Below, piece after piece: positions 34,466-42,748 of a stretch of 64,000 nucleotides of DNA; within the stretch, counting starts at the first letter, position 1, and each line of letters opens with the position of its first letter. The translations under genes were made by a program, and so were the position numbers. Under the pieces are notes generated by a model that was given only the letters and a program-made list of their open reading frames with translations, ran no database searches and was not told the origin of the DNA. The stretch comes from Shimia sp. SK013. GTDB taxonomy: Bacteria > Pseudomonadota > Alphaproteobacteria > Rhodobacterales > Rhodobacteraceae. Where the stretch lies: the NCBI RefSeq assembly GCF_001292625.1, contig NZ_LAJH01000028.1, forward strand, positions 124,001 to 188,000, in the 5' to 3' direction.

Positions 34466-35178
34466 ATTTACCGATCCTTCCGCTGACTGTCACCGATGCC
34501 GTTGTCCGGCGGCGGGGTAAGGTGCTTGTTGGACCGATTTCCGCTGAATTAGAGACTGATGGACTCACAATTGTGATGGGGCCGAACGGGGCCGGTAAGA
34601 CCACGTTGTTGCGTCTTTTGCACGGCATGGAGCGGGTCAGCAAAGGCCAGTTGACGTGGCGGGTGCCAGAGCCAGCGGCGCGGGCGGCGCAGGCGTTTGT
34701 GTTTCAGACGCCAATCCTGATGCGGCGGTCGGCTTTGGACAACGTGGCCTATCCGTTATTGGTGCACGGGGTTGCAAAAACAGAGGCGCGGGCGCGGGCG
34801 GCAGGCTGGCTGGAGAAGGTCGGATTGGCCGACAGCGGCAGCAAACCGGCGCATGTTTTGTCTGGTGGCGAGCGTCAGAAAATGGCGCTGGCGCGGGCGT
34901 TGATCCGCGAGCCGCAGATCGTGTTTCTGGATGAGCCGTGTGCCAATTTGGACGGGCGAGCGACCCGAGAATTCGAAGATTTGTTGGCCGAGACCCGGGC
35001 CGAAGGTACCCGTATCGTGATGGCCACCCATGACATCGGGCAGGCACGGCGCTTGGCCGAAGATGTCTGGTTCATCCATCATGGCCGCATTCACGAAGCC
35101 GCCCCGGCGGAGGCCTTTTTCGCGACCCCACAAACCCCCGAAGCGCGCGCATTTATCCAAGGAGACATTGTCGAATGA
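34459..35178 (+). CDS. tupC: Tungstate ABC transporter ATP-binding protein
   Basis: A 239-residue ABC ATPase with Walker A GPNGAGKTT, Q-loop VFQTPILMRRSALDN, signature LSGGERQK, Walker B IVFLDEPC and switch-His ATHDIGQA. It overlaps tupB by 7 bases and tupA by 4 (ATGA), a tightly coupled operon. Member of the molybdate/tungstate/phosphate importer branch. Confidence 0.92.
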   Translation: MVDLPILPLTVTDAVVRRRGKVLVGPISAELETDGLTIVMGPNGAGKTTLLRLLHGMERVSKGQLTWRVPEPAARAAQAFVFQTPILMRRSALDNVAYPLLVHGVAKTEARARAAGWLEKVGLADSGSKPAHVLSGGERQKMALARALIREPQIVFLDEPCANLDGRATREFEDLLAETRAEGTRIVMATHDIGQARRLAEDVWFIHHGRIHEAAPAEAFFATPQTPEARAFIQGDIVE

Positions 35179-35975
35179 CAATCAGAGTAGTTTTGGCCGC
35201 AGCCGCGTTGGTTGTGACCGGCGGAGTGGCCGCTGCTGAGGCGATGAAGATGGCCGTCACAACCTCGTTTCACAACTCGGGACTGGCAGACGTTTTGTTG
35301 CCGGAGATCAAAGCCGACTTGGGGCTTGAGGTGCATTTGTTGGTTGTTGGCACGGGGCAGGCGATCCGGTTGGGTGAAGCTGGTGATGTGGATGCGATTT
35401 TGGTGCATTCGAAAAAGGCGGAAGACGCCTTTGTGGCTGGTGGCTTTGGCACACATCGCACCGAAATCATGTACAACGATTTTGTGTTGATCGGGCCAAT
35501 GGAAGATCCGGCAAAAATTGCCGGAGCGCGATCTGCGGCTGAGGCGCTGGGCGCCATTGCGGCGGCTGAATCGCAATTTGTCAGCCGCGGTGATGACAGT
35601 GGAACTCACAAGAAAGAGCTGTCGCTTTGGGCGGTCTCGGGCGAAGTAGAGCGGGACGTGTCGTGGTATCGCGAGGTTGGCGCGGGCATGGGTGCGGCGT
35701 TGAATACGGCGTCGGGCATGAACGCCTATATTATGTCGGATCGGGCCAGCTGGTTGAAGTTCGGCAACAAGGGCGACCTGGCGCTTTTGTTTGCGGGTGA
35801 TCCGGTGTTGTTCAATCAATACGCCTATCTGCCAGTGAATGCAGACAAGCACGGACATGTACGGGCGGGTTGGGCGGCGAAGCTGGAGGCGTGGTTGGTC
35901 AGCGCGCGTGCGAAAGAGTTGATTGATGGGTATCAGATGAACGGGGAGCAGCTTTTCACTTTCAATGCCAAATAG
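35175..35975 (+). CDS. tupA: Tungstate-binding periplasmic protein
   Basis: A 266-residue solute-binding protein with an N-terminal signal peptide (about 20 residues, cleavage near VAAAEA). The oxyanion-binding signature TTSFHNSGLADVLLPE matches the TupA consensus TTTSxxxSGLL, and VVGTGQAIRLGEAGDVDAILVHS plus DDSGTHKKE supply the other ligand contacts. TupA selects tungstate over molybdate in known cases. A tungstate importer 6-8 kb from a formate dehydrogenase suggests a tungsten or mixed Mo/W enzyme. Confidence 0.93.
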   Translation: MTIRVVLAAAALVVTGGVAAAEAMKMAVTTSFHNSGLADVLLPEIKADLGLEVHLLVVGTGQAIRLGEAGDVDAILVHSKKAEDAFVAGGFGTHRTEIMYNDFVLIGPMEDPAKIAGARSAAEALGAIAAAESQFVSRGDDSGTHKKELSLWAVSGEVERDVSWYREVGAGMGAALNTASGMNAYIMSDRASWLKFGNKGDLALLFAGDPVLFNQYAYLPVNADKHGHVRAGWAAKLEAWLVSARAKELIDGYQMNGEQLFTFNAK

Positions 35976-36014
35976 GCAAAATGGGCTTTATTAGAGACTG
36001 TTTTTCCTGTTGGG

Positions 36015-36494
36015 TTACTCGTCCGGCACTGCATGCACTGCGAATTGATCAAGCTCGGCCTCTGCCGGTTTAATCGCGCTGAATTGCTCTCGCACTCCTG
36101 TGTCTGACAGCTCTCGGATGACTGTCAAAAGCGTGTTTGGATCGTGTTCATCACAAAGTTCGATCATGTGGCGCAGCTCGTCCTGGGCGACGGGCAAAGC
36201 AGCCTCAAGCGACGGCGCGCCGTAGAGGTCGACGAAATGTTTCGCCAGCGCCTGTTCCAAAGTGGCCAATTCGGTTTCTTCGATGGACGTCACGGCCACA
36301 AAGGTCACACGGCCAAAGGTTTCAACACCGAGCCAACCGTTGGCAAAAGCTTGGCGGGCTTTGCCGGTCAGGTCGCCGTCCCCCCAGTTGGAGAACTCGA
36401 AACCGCCGCTGATGGCCCATTCGCCGGTGCGGGCGGGGTTAAAAAAGATGCGTTGGTCGCTTTCGTCAAAGTGGATCGCGCGGGCGAGGTGCAT
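36015..36494 (-). CDS. Conserved hypothetical protein (DUF6505-like)
   Basis: A 159-residue soluble protein that I associate with DUF6505, a family of unknown function. Seen: LARAIHFDESDQRIFFNPA at the N-terminus, EWAISGGFEFSNW, and an acidic helical C-terminal half (LATLEQALAKHFVDLYG, ELRHMIELCDEHDPNTL). No signal peptide or metal motif. It shares one base with the end of the ligase-like gene, last in the set DUF6494, apbC, ligase-like, DUF6505. That set lies inside the formate dehydrogenase region, so a maturation role is possible. Confidence 0.82.
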   Translation of the reverse strand: MHLARAIHFDESDQRIFFNPARTGEWAISGGFEFSNWGDGDLTGKARQAFANGWLGVETFGRVTFVAVTSIEETELATLEQALAKHFVDLYGAPSLEAALPVAQDELRHMIELCDEHDPNTLLTVIRELSDTGVREQFSAIKPAEAELDQFAVHAVPDE

Positions 36495-37219
36495 CAGGGG
36501 TCTCCTTGCAAGAGGGTCGAAAGCGGAATCAGGCGGGTGCTGTCGTTGTTGCGCATGAGTATTCCGAAGTGTTCATCGACACCAACGAAGAGGCCGTCAT
36601 AGGCAGTGTTGCCAAGCGAGAAAGACACGTCTTCGCCTAGCTGGCGGACAAGGCCGCGCCATTCATCGTTCAAAGGTTTTGTGCCGGTATCTTCCATGCG
36701 GTTGATCCAGACCAGCGTGTGGCGCACCCAGGCGGACAGAAGATCCTCGGGCGGGATGTCAACGCAGCCTTCTTCGAAGAGGCAGGTTTGATTTGGCGCA
36801 TTTCCCGGTGTGTCAGGGTCGATTGGCAGCAGTGGCAATTGCAGCCCGACGACCAGCCAGTCCGGTATCTGAGCGGGATCGGTTGAGGATGCAGCGACCT
36901 GCATGTGCCCGCAGCTTGCGCCATTCACATAGACGCCGCCGGTCCAATCCAGATGCACGCCGACCTCAGGTGGGGCCAGCGCGCCAAGGGCGTTTTGAAA
37001 GCCGATGCCGCAGCAGATCATGACCGACATGGCCTGTTCAAGCGGCACCTCGGGGGCAAAAACAATCGCGGCGCGCAGTTGATCGGCGGCGATGTTGTAG
37101 ACCACAAGCCCCGCGTCGCAGCCCATTGTGGCCTGCAGCTGAGCCTTGGTAAAAGGATCAGCCGCGCCAGTCAGGCCAAGCCCCTCAAAGAGCGGCGGGA
37201 ATTGCGGCGTAGAGGTCAT
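36494..37219 (-). CDS. Biotin/lipoate-protein ligase-like protein, probably non-catalytic
   Basis: A 241-residue protein with the biotin/lipoate ligase fold and a C-terminal SH3-like part (GLFVGVDEHFGILMRNND). In true BirA proteins the active site reads WPND(L/I)Y followed by a catalytic Lys before AGIL. Here the aligned stretch is LDWTGGVYVNGASCGHM: PND is replaced by TGG and the lysine is missing. The GRGRxGR adenylate loop is also not seen. It begins in the apbC stop (ATGA, 37216-37219), so it is made together with an Fe-S carrier. The longer frame to 37438 is antisense-like Arg-rich sequence and rejected. Function unknown. Confidence 0.82.
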   Translation of the reverse strand: MTSTPQFPPLFEGLGLTGAADPFTKAQLQATMGCDAGLVVYNIAADQLRAAIVFAPEVPLEQAMSVMICCGIGFQNALGALAPPEVGVHLDWTGGVYVNGASCGHMQVAASSTDPAQIPDWLVVGLQLPLLPIDPDTPGNAPNQTCLFEEGCVDIPPEDLLSAWVRHTLVWINRMEDTGTKPLNDEWRGLVRQLGEDVSFSLGNTAYDGLFVGVDEHFGILMRNNDSTRLIPLSTLLQGDP

Positions 37220-38280
37220 GCGTGGCCGCTTTCGATCAGGGTGCGGGCCAACGTGCGGAAAGCCTGTGCCTGCGGTGCGTTTGGTTTGCTGACCACAATG
37301 GGTGCGCCCCCGTCGGCGGCGATGCGAATGTCCATGGAAAGCGGGATCTCTGCCAGCAAAGGCACGTCGAGCTTTTCGGCCTCGGCCGCGACGCCGCCAT
37401 GGCCGAAGACGTGTTCTTCGTGGCCGCAGTTGGAACAAATATGCGTGCTCATGTTCTCGATCATGCCAACGATGGGCGTGCCGAGTTTTTCGAACATGTT
37501 GATGCCTTTTCGGGCGTCCAAAAGGGCGATGTCCTGCGGGGTGGAGACGATCACGGCGCCGGTCAATTCAGCTTTTTGCGCAAGCGTCATCTGCACGTCG
37601 CCGGTGCCGGGCGGCAGGTCGACGATCAGCACATCCAACGCCCCCCATTGCACCTGATTGAGCATCTGCTGAAGCGCCCCCATCAGCATCGGGCCGCGCC
37701 AGACCACGGCCTCTTCCTCGCGGGTCATCAGGCCGATCGACATCATCGTCACGCCGTGGTTGCGCATGGGCAGTATTGTCTTGCCATCGGGGCTGGAAGG
37801 TCGGCCGGAGACGCCGAGCATGCGCGGCTGCGAAGGGCCGTAGACATCGGCGTCCAGTAGGCCCACACGGCGTCCTTCGGCGGCGAGCGCAGCGGCGAGA
37901 TTGGCGGAAACGGTAGATTTTCCAACGCCGCCTTTGCCGGAGGCCACGGCGAGAATCCGGTCGATTCCCGGAATTTTCTGGGGGCCCTGTGGCTGGGCCG
38001 GACGGTTTGCTTTCAAGTCCGGCGGCGCGGAAGGTGCGGCGTGGGCGGTCATCACAACAGCCACTTTTTCCACCCCGTCCAGCGCCATGATTTTGTCCTC
38101 AGCCTCGGCCTTGACCGGGGTCAAAGCAGCTGAATGGGCGGGGTCGATTTCCATCACGAACCGCACTTCGCCGCCGTCCACGTTGAGAGCGCGTACCATG
38201 CCGGATGACGCCAGATCAGAGCCACTGACCGGGTCTTTCAAGCTTTTGAGAACATTGAGAACTTCGTCACGGGTTGCCAT
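37216..38280 (-). CDS. apbC: Mrp/NBP35-type iron-sulfur cluster carrier ATPase
   Basis: A 354-residue P-loop protein. An N-terminal MIP18-like (DUF59) domain (DEVLNVLKSLKDPVSGSDL) leads to the deviant Walker A SGKGGVGKSTVSANLA near residue 115. VDLPPGTGDVQMTL follows, and the cluster-bridging pair is in HICSNCGHEEHVFG. ApbC carries and inserts Fe-S clusters. Its neighbours on both sides include multi-cluster formate dehydrogenase proteins, which would be natural clients. It directly abuts the DUF6494 gene and overlaps the ligase-like gene by 4 bases. Confidence 0.94.
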   Translation of the reverse strand: MATRDEVLNVLKSLKDPVSGSDLASSGMVRALNVDGGEVRFVMEIDPAHSAALTPVKAEAEDKIMALDGVEKVAVVMTAHAAPSAPPDLKANRPAQPQGPQKIPGIDRILAVASGKGGVGKSTVSANLAAALAAEGRRVGLLDADVYGPSQPRMLGVSGRPSSPDGKTILPMRNHGVTMMSIGLMTREEEAVVWRGPMLMGALQQMLNQVQWGALDVLIVDLPPGTGDVQMTLAQKAELTGAVIVSTPQDIALLDARKGINMFEKLGTPIVGMIENMSTHICSNCGHEEHVFGHGGVAAEAEKLDVPLLAEIPLSMDIRIAADGGAPIVVSKPNAPQAQAFRTLARTLIESGHA

Positions 38281-38481
38281 TCAGTCGCGTCCTTTGATCT
38301 GACCGGTGACGACATGTTCCATGTCCAGCCCGTCAATTGTGAGCACCATTTTGGCGGAGAACTCTTTGCCTGCGGTGGTGTCGGACCCGGCGGTGCGCAT
38401 GGCGTCCTCGATGGCCTGTTGGCTGGTCACGCCCACCTGCTTGAGAAACTTGCGCATGGTCATGTTGAAATCTTCGCTCAT
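38281..38481 (-). CDS. Small conserved protein (DUF6494-like)
   Basis: A 66-residue acidic/basic alpha-plus-beta protein (MSEDFNMTMRKFLKQVGVTSQQ; FSAKMVLTIDGLDMEHVVTG). I associate it with DUF6494, whose function is unknown. AAAGGA lies upstream of the ATG at 38481; a frame extending to 38610 is rejected because it enters the divergent gene. It is the first gene of the minus-strand set that continues with apbC. Confidence 0.8.
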   Translation of the reverse strand: MSEDFNMTMRKFLKQVGVTSQQAIEDAMRTAGSDTTAGKEFSAKMVLTIDGLDMEHVVTGQIKGRD

Positions 38482-38549
38482 CGTCTCGGTCCTTTTGTGG
38501 CGGTTGCCCCATGTTGACGCAATGAGAGCGTCGCATCTAGGCTTGGCGC

Positions 38550-39293
38550 ATGGGATTTGTTCGGTTTCTTTTCGGTCTGTGCGTCTGCATGCTGTGCGGA
38601 GCGGCGCCACTGTGGGCGCAGGGCAAGACTCTGACGCTTTCTGCGCCCTCTGAGGTCCGGGACAGCGGATTGTTGGCGTTCATGTTGCCTCGGTTTGCGC
38701 TGAAACATGGTGTGCGTGTGACTGTCGTCGAGAGTGACGCGGAGGCGGTATTGGGGGAGGCCGGCGTGCCGGTCTTTGCCAAGGAGGATTTCGGTGTCGG
38801 GCTGGTTCTGACCACGGACAGCCCGCATGGCGAAACTTTCGCGGCCTGGCTGACCAGCGATATCGGGTTGCGCACGGTTCTGAGCTTCAAAGTTGATGGA
38901 GAGGCGGTGTTCTCCGAACCGGTTGTGGTTCAGGAAGAGGTCGCGGAGGTGGCTCTGAGCGGGGATGCGCGCCGTGGGCAAGACGCCAGTTTGCGGGCTT
39001 GCGGACGGTGTCATGTGGTGGGTGAGATCAACCGGATGGCGGGGATCGGATCGACGCCGTCTTTCGCCGTTTTGCGAACCATGGACAACTGGCAAGAACG
39101 GTTTGAGATTTTCTATGTGCTGAACCCGCATCCGGCGTTCACGATTATCCCCGATGTGATCGAGGAATTTGACGAAACACGGCCGTCCCCGATTGCGCCG
39201 GTAACCGTCACGTTGGAAGAGATCGAGGATATAGTGGCCTATGTCGCCGGGATCGATCCGGCCGACCTTGGGGCGCCCATCGCGCATCAGTGA
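38550..39293 (+). CDS. TupA-like / cytochrome c fusion protein
   Basis: A 247-residue secreted protein. A signal peptide covers about residues 1-24 (FLFGLCVCMLCGAAPLWAQ). Residues 27-122 look like a shortened TupA: EVRDSGLLAFMLPRF matches the TTSxxxSGLxxxLLPE ligand motif, and AVLGEAG and FAAWLTSDIGLRTVLSFKVDG match the start and end of the TupA fold, with the middle missing. Residues 140-247 form a c-type cytochrome with CGRCH (151-155). It is divergent from the DUF6494/apbC set and overlaps the convergent polyferredoxin by 7 bases. Likely a periplasmic electron carrier for formate dehydrogenase; whether it binds an oxyanion is open. Confidence 0.85.
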   Translation: MGFVRFLFGLCVCMLCGAAPLWAQGKTLTLSAPSEVRDSGLLAFMLPRFALKHGVRVTVVESDAEAVLGEAGVPVFAKEDFGVGLVLTTDSPHGETFAAWLTSDIGLRTVLSFKVDGEAVFSEPVVVQEEVAEVALSGDARRGQDASLRACGRCHVVGEINRMAGIGSTPSFAVLRTMDNWQERFEIFYVLNPHPAFTIIPDVIEEFDETRPSPIAPVTVTLEEIEDIVAYVAGIDPADLGAPIAHQ

Positions 39294-41248
39294 TCCCGAC
39301 GCTTGGACAGATAGTCGTCCGTGGTGCGTACACGCGGGCGTTCGCCTGCCGCAAAGGGGTTGTCCTTTTGGTGGAACTGCGCATTTACACGGCAATCGTC
39401 ACACATGCGGATCATGCGGGCGGCATCCGAGGTGGCGAACATGGGGTGTTTGCCTTCGAGCTTTTCGATGATGCGTTCAACGGTGGATTTCACGCCAAAC
39501 GGTTTGCCGCATTCGACGCAATCATAGGGGGCTTCTTCGTGCACGATCTTTTGTGACAGCGCATCGTCGGCGGTGTTGATTTGTGGTTGCAACGTGATCG
39601 CGTTTTCGGGGCAGACATGGGCGCAAAGACCACATTGCAGGCACGCGTCTTCCTGAAAGCGCAGTTGCGGCATGTCGGGGTTATCGCCAAGCGCGCCAGA
39701 CGGACAAAGCGACGCGCAGGACAGGCAGAGCGTGCAGGCGTCTTTGTCGACCAAAACGGCGCCATAAGGGGCATTTTGGGGCAAAGGCAGCGGCGCGGCG
39801 AGGTCCGGTTGCAGGGTTTTTACTGCGAGGCGCGTGACCTGTCGGCGGGTGCCAAGCGGCAGGATGGGTTCGATCTGGGGGGCCTTAGGCGTGACGCCAT
39901 AAAGCGCATCGCAAAGCTGAACCGGCTCTGATGGTTCCAGAAGGCGGAGTGCATCCGGCGTGCCGGACAGAGCCCGAGCCAACGGCAGTTCTGTGTCGAG
40001 CGCACTGCGGTCTGTGGTTGGGGCGACAAGGACATCGATGGTTGCAAATCCAGATGCCAACGCTGCAAGCATTTCCGCGTGCCCAAAGCCTGACACCCGT
40101 TCGAGGTCCATCGGGATCACATTGGCAGGCAGGCCGCGGTCAAACCGGGCTGATAGTGAAATCATTTCAGCGCCAAAATCGCGGTCATGCACCAAGAGGC
40201 GCGGCGCGGTGCCGCCCGCCGCGCGGAAGGTGTCGGCAAGTCCGGCGATGCGGGTGAACAGAAAGCTGGTGGGTGGATCATCGTAGGTGATGGCGCCAGA
40301 GGGGCAGAGCGCTGCACAGGATCCGCAACCGGCACAGACGTTGGGATCAATGTCGATGTGATCGCCATCGGGGCGGATCGCAGAGGTGGGGCAGGCATCC
40401 AGACATTTGGTACAGCCGGTTTGTTGGGCGCGGGAGTGGGCGCAAATGGTTGGGTCCAACGCCAGAAAGAAGGGTTTTTCGAAGGTGCCCACAAGGTGGG
40501 AGGCTTCGAGAATGGCGGCCCGCAGCGCAGGAGCGCTGGCCGGGTCGGCGTGCAAATAACCTTCGCGTTTCTCATGCGCGGGGAAAAGCGGTGGCTCGCG
40601 GCGCAGATCAAGGATGACGTCGCATTCTGTGTGACCTCCGTCGCGGGCGGGTCCGAAAGCGAGAGCGCCACGGCCGGATGGAAGCACTTGTTGCAGAGCA
40701 TCGATCCGAACGGTGAAACCGCCAAGCGCGCCCTGTGCGGATTTGAGCGTGCCGGCGACCACATCAAAGCCGCGATCAAGCGGGGCATCGTCGGGGGTTT
40801 CCAGCAGAACGGTGACGTTCAGGTGATCCTTGAGATCGGCGGCGGCTTGGAGCGCGGCCTCGGGAGCGCCGAGGATAAGGCACAACCCTTCGGAGACAAT
40901 GTCGAAGGTTTTGACCGGCGGGGACGGACGCAGGGTGTCCGCCAGAAGCGCGGCTTGTTTTGGGCCGGACTGAGCGGCCTCGTCAGACCATCCGGCGCGG
41001 TCGCGCAGGTCAACAAATTGCGGTTCCGGTGCATCCAGATCAGCCGCGAGTTCGGTGAACAAGGCGCGCTCTTGCTGGCAGGCGATGATTGCGTCGCCAT
41101 CCGAAAGCGCGGCTGCGGCTGCGTCGGTCTGGTGCGTGCAGAGGCCTGTGTGAAGCTTGGAGCAGGTGATGCCATCAACGGTTGAAAGCGCGTCGGAATG
41201 CACGTTAGACGTGTTTGAACAATCACATAGAATCAATGATTTGGGCAT
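39287..41248 (-). CDS. Four-cluster 4Fe-4S polyferredoxin of the formate dehydrogenase locus
   Basis: A 653-residue protein with two separated pairs of [4Fe-4S] ferredoxin motifs: CTKCLDACP (with an upstream cysteine, CAHSRAQQTGC) and CAGCGSCAALCP near residues 285-325, then CTLCLSCASLCP and CLQCGLCAHVCP near 510-560. A late MCDDC pair and an N-terminal CDCSNTSN add further cysteines. No signal peptide, so probably cytoplasmic. Similar long ferredoxins accompany FdhABC-type formate dehydrogenases (FdhT/FdhX-like loci) and are thought to assist maturation or electron flow. The start at 41248 is chosen because the frame before it lacks a ribosome site near 41275. Divergent from the fdh operon. 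Confidence 0.88.
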   Translation of the reverse strand: MPKSLILCDCSNTSNVHSDALSTVDGITCSKLHTGLCTHQTDAAAAALSDGDAIIACQQERALFTELAADLDAPEPQFVDLRDRAGWSDEAAQSGPKQAALLADTLRPSPPVKTFDIVSEGLCLILGAPEAALQAAADLKDHLNVTVLLETPDDAPLDRGFDVVAGTLKSAQGALGGFTVRIDALQQVLPSGRGALAFGPARDGGHTECDVILDLRREPPLFPAHEKREGYLHADPASAPALRAAILEASHLVGTFEKPFFLALDPTICAHSRAQQTGCTKCLDACPTSAIRPDGDHIDIDPNVCAGCGSCAALCPSGAITYDDPPTSFLFTRIAGLADTFRAAGGTAPRLLVHDRDFGAEMISLSARFDRGLPANVIPMDLERVSGFGHAEMLAALASGFATIDVLVAPTTDRSALDTELPLARALSGTPDALRLLEPSEPVQLCDALYGVTPKAPQIEPILPLGTRRQVTRLAVKTLQPDLAAPLPLPQNAPYGAVLVDKDACTLCLSCASLCPSGALGDNPDMPQLRFQEDACLQCGLCAHVCPENAITLQPQINTADDALSQKIVHEEAPYDCVECGKPFGVKSTVERIIEKLEGKHPMFATSDAARMIRMCDDCRVNAQFHQKDNPFAAGERPRVRTTDDYLSKRRDH

Positions 41249-41573
41249 GGGGTCGTCTGGCTCCTCCGGCTGCAATCTCCCGTTTGCGGGGGTCAGAAAG
41301 GCACGTTTCCGGAGCCACGTAAACCCCTGTGTCCGGTGCGTAGGGGCAGCGGTAAAGCTGAGTGATTCTATGGGTTATTACCCGAGGGGGACAAACTGTC
41401 CTTGCTTTCCCCTAGGGAAGAGGTCAGAGGCGCAAAATGTCCAGTTATTCTGGTCTGCGGCACATTTTTTCTGAAATCCTTTGGCAAAACGGCGCTACGC
41501 TGGGATCATATTCTGGATCAAAATATTTTTTGACGTCCGGCGACTTGGCTGGATTGGGAGGAAGACAATAATT
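41249..41573. promoter_or_regulatory. Divergent control region of the fdh operon and polyferredoxin
   Basis: About 325 bases without a gene. Visible are TTCCC-CTA-GGGAA (41407-41419), GGGT-TATT-ACCC (41372-41383) and two direct GGATCA copies 12 bases apart (41503-41508 and 41515-41520). A possible TTGGCA -35 box lies at 41481-41486. No proper sigma-54 -24/-12 pair is seen, in keeping with the GAFTGA-less regulator downstream. GGGAGGA lies before the DUF3305 start. Confidence 0.5.
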
Positions 41574-42131
41574 ATGCGGCAAGCGCCAGTCTCTTTGCCT
41601 TTGGGCATCGTGGTGCGCAGGACGCCTTCGGTTAGCCGGTGGGCGCCGTGGGCGTACAAAGCCGTGAGCGTCATTCCGGGCGCGGGGGCTGCAGAGTGGC
41701 AGGTGCTGCGCGAAGATGGCGACGTGGTCGAGTACCACGCAGCAACAGTCCCGCTAGAGTTGTGGCACACCGACACCGAAGCCTATTTGACCGGCCTGTC
41801 GGCGCGCGTTCCGAGCATTGGTGTTGTGATGCGCGATGGTGCGGACGGTGACACAGATCATCCCTATGACGTGCTGCTGGCGACGGCGTCACCTTACGAA
41901 TACCAAGACTATGCGGACAGCGGTGAAGAGTTGTTGGAATTGGTGCCAATGCCGGAAGGTTTGGTGGCGTTGATCCGTGATTTTGTTGAAGAGCACCACG
42001 AAGAAGAGATGTTCGTGAAGCGGCGGCGTGACAAGTCGCGGGTGGACGGTGTTGAGGACGGGCGCGGCGATCCACGGATTTCGCAGTTGTCGGATGTTTA
42101 CCGCGCGCCGCGCACCGGGAGGCCAAATTGA
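41574..42131 (+). CDS. DUF3305 domain protein, formate dehydrogenase accessory
   Basis: A 185-residue cytoplasmic protein of the DUF3305 family, which occurs only beside formate dehydrogenase genes as far as I know. Typical stretches are PLGIVVRRTPSVSRWAPWAYKA and LWHTDTEAYLTGLSARVPSIGV. The start at 41574 follows GGGAGGAAG by about 10 bases; an upstream extension to 41481 is less likely. First gene of the fdh operon. Exact role unknown, probably assembly. Confidence 0.88.
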   Translation: MRQAPVSLPLGIVVRRTPSVSRWAPWAYKAVSVIPGAGAAEWQVLREDGDVVEYHAATVPLELWHTDTEAYLTGLSARVPSIGVVMRDGADGDTDHPYDVLLATASPYEYQDYADSGEELLELVPMPEGLVALIRDFVEEHHEEEMFVKRRRDKSRVDGVEDGRGDPRISQLSDVYRAPRTGRPN

Positions 42132-42748
42132 ACGGCGGTGGTGATTTCTGGGCGCGCCGTAAGGCTGCGGTTGCTGCCGAGGCGGAGGCCGAGAGCCGTG
42201 CCGAGGTGCAAGCCGTCGAGGCCGAAGAGCAAGCGGCGCTGGAAGAAAAGCCTGACGCCGAAATTCTGGCGGAGCTGGAGTTGCGCGATCCTGACGACAT
42301 GCAGGCTGGCGATGATTTCTCGGCCTTTTTGACCAAAGCCGTGCCGGAGCGTTTGCGGCGGCGGGCGTTGCGCAAGCTTTGGCTGACCAATCCCACTTTG
42401 GCGAATGTCGACGGGCTGGTGGACTACGGAGAGGACTTCACCGACGGCGCCATGGTCGTTGAAGGGCTTCAGACCGCGTATCAAGTCGGCAAGGGCATGC
42501 TCAAACATGTCGAGGAAATGGCCCGAAAAGCTGCGGAAGCTGATGCTGACCTTCAGGACACCTCGGGTGAGGGTGAGCCGGAGGAAGAGATTCTGGAATT
42601 GGCGGGGGCCGAGCCGGAGATTGTTCCGATTGAGCCGACTTTTGTTGACCAGAATGAAGAGTTTGAGCTGGAAGAGGTGGCGCCAACGGCGCGCCGCCGG
42701 ATGAGATTTGAATTTGCAGATGCCGCGCCCGCGATGGAGAGCCAATGA
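42128..42748 (+). CDS. DUF3306 domain protein, formate dehydrogenase accessory
   Basis: A 206-residue acidic protein: FWARRKAAV at the N-terminus, then a Glu/Ala-rich helix, the core DFSAFLTKAVPERLRRRALRKLW and LANVDGLVDYGEDFTDG, and a long Glu-rich tail. It begins with TTG at 42128, overlapping the DUF3305 stop as TTGA; GGGAGG sits 5-6 bases before, so this rare start is well supported. It is always next to DUF3305 in fdh loci. Mechanism unknown. Confidence 0.87.
   Translation: MNGGGDFWARRKAAVAAEAEAESRAEVQAVEAEEQAALEEKPDAEILAELELRDPDDMQAGDDFSAFLTKAVPERLRRRALRKLWLTNPTLANVDGLVDYGEDFTDGAMVVEGLQTAYQVGKGMLKHVEEMARKAAEADADLQDTSGEGEPEEEILELAGAEPEIVPIEPTFVDQNEEFELEEVAPTARRRMRFEFADAAPAMESQ

Noticed and set aside
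41481-41500. Sigma-54 promoter before the fdh operon
   Set aside because: TTGGCA is present, but the GC of the -12 element is one base out of register and the rest does not match.
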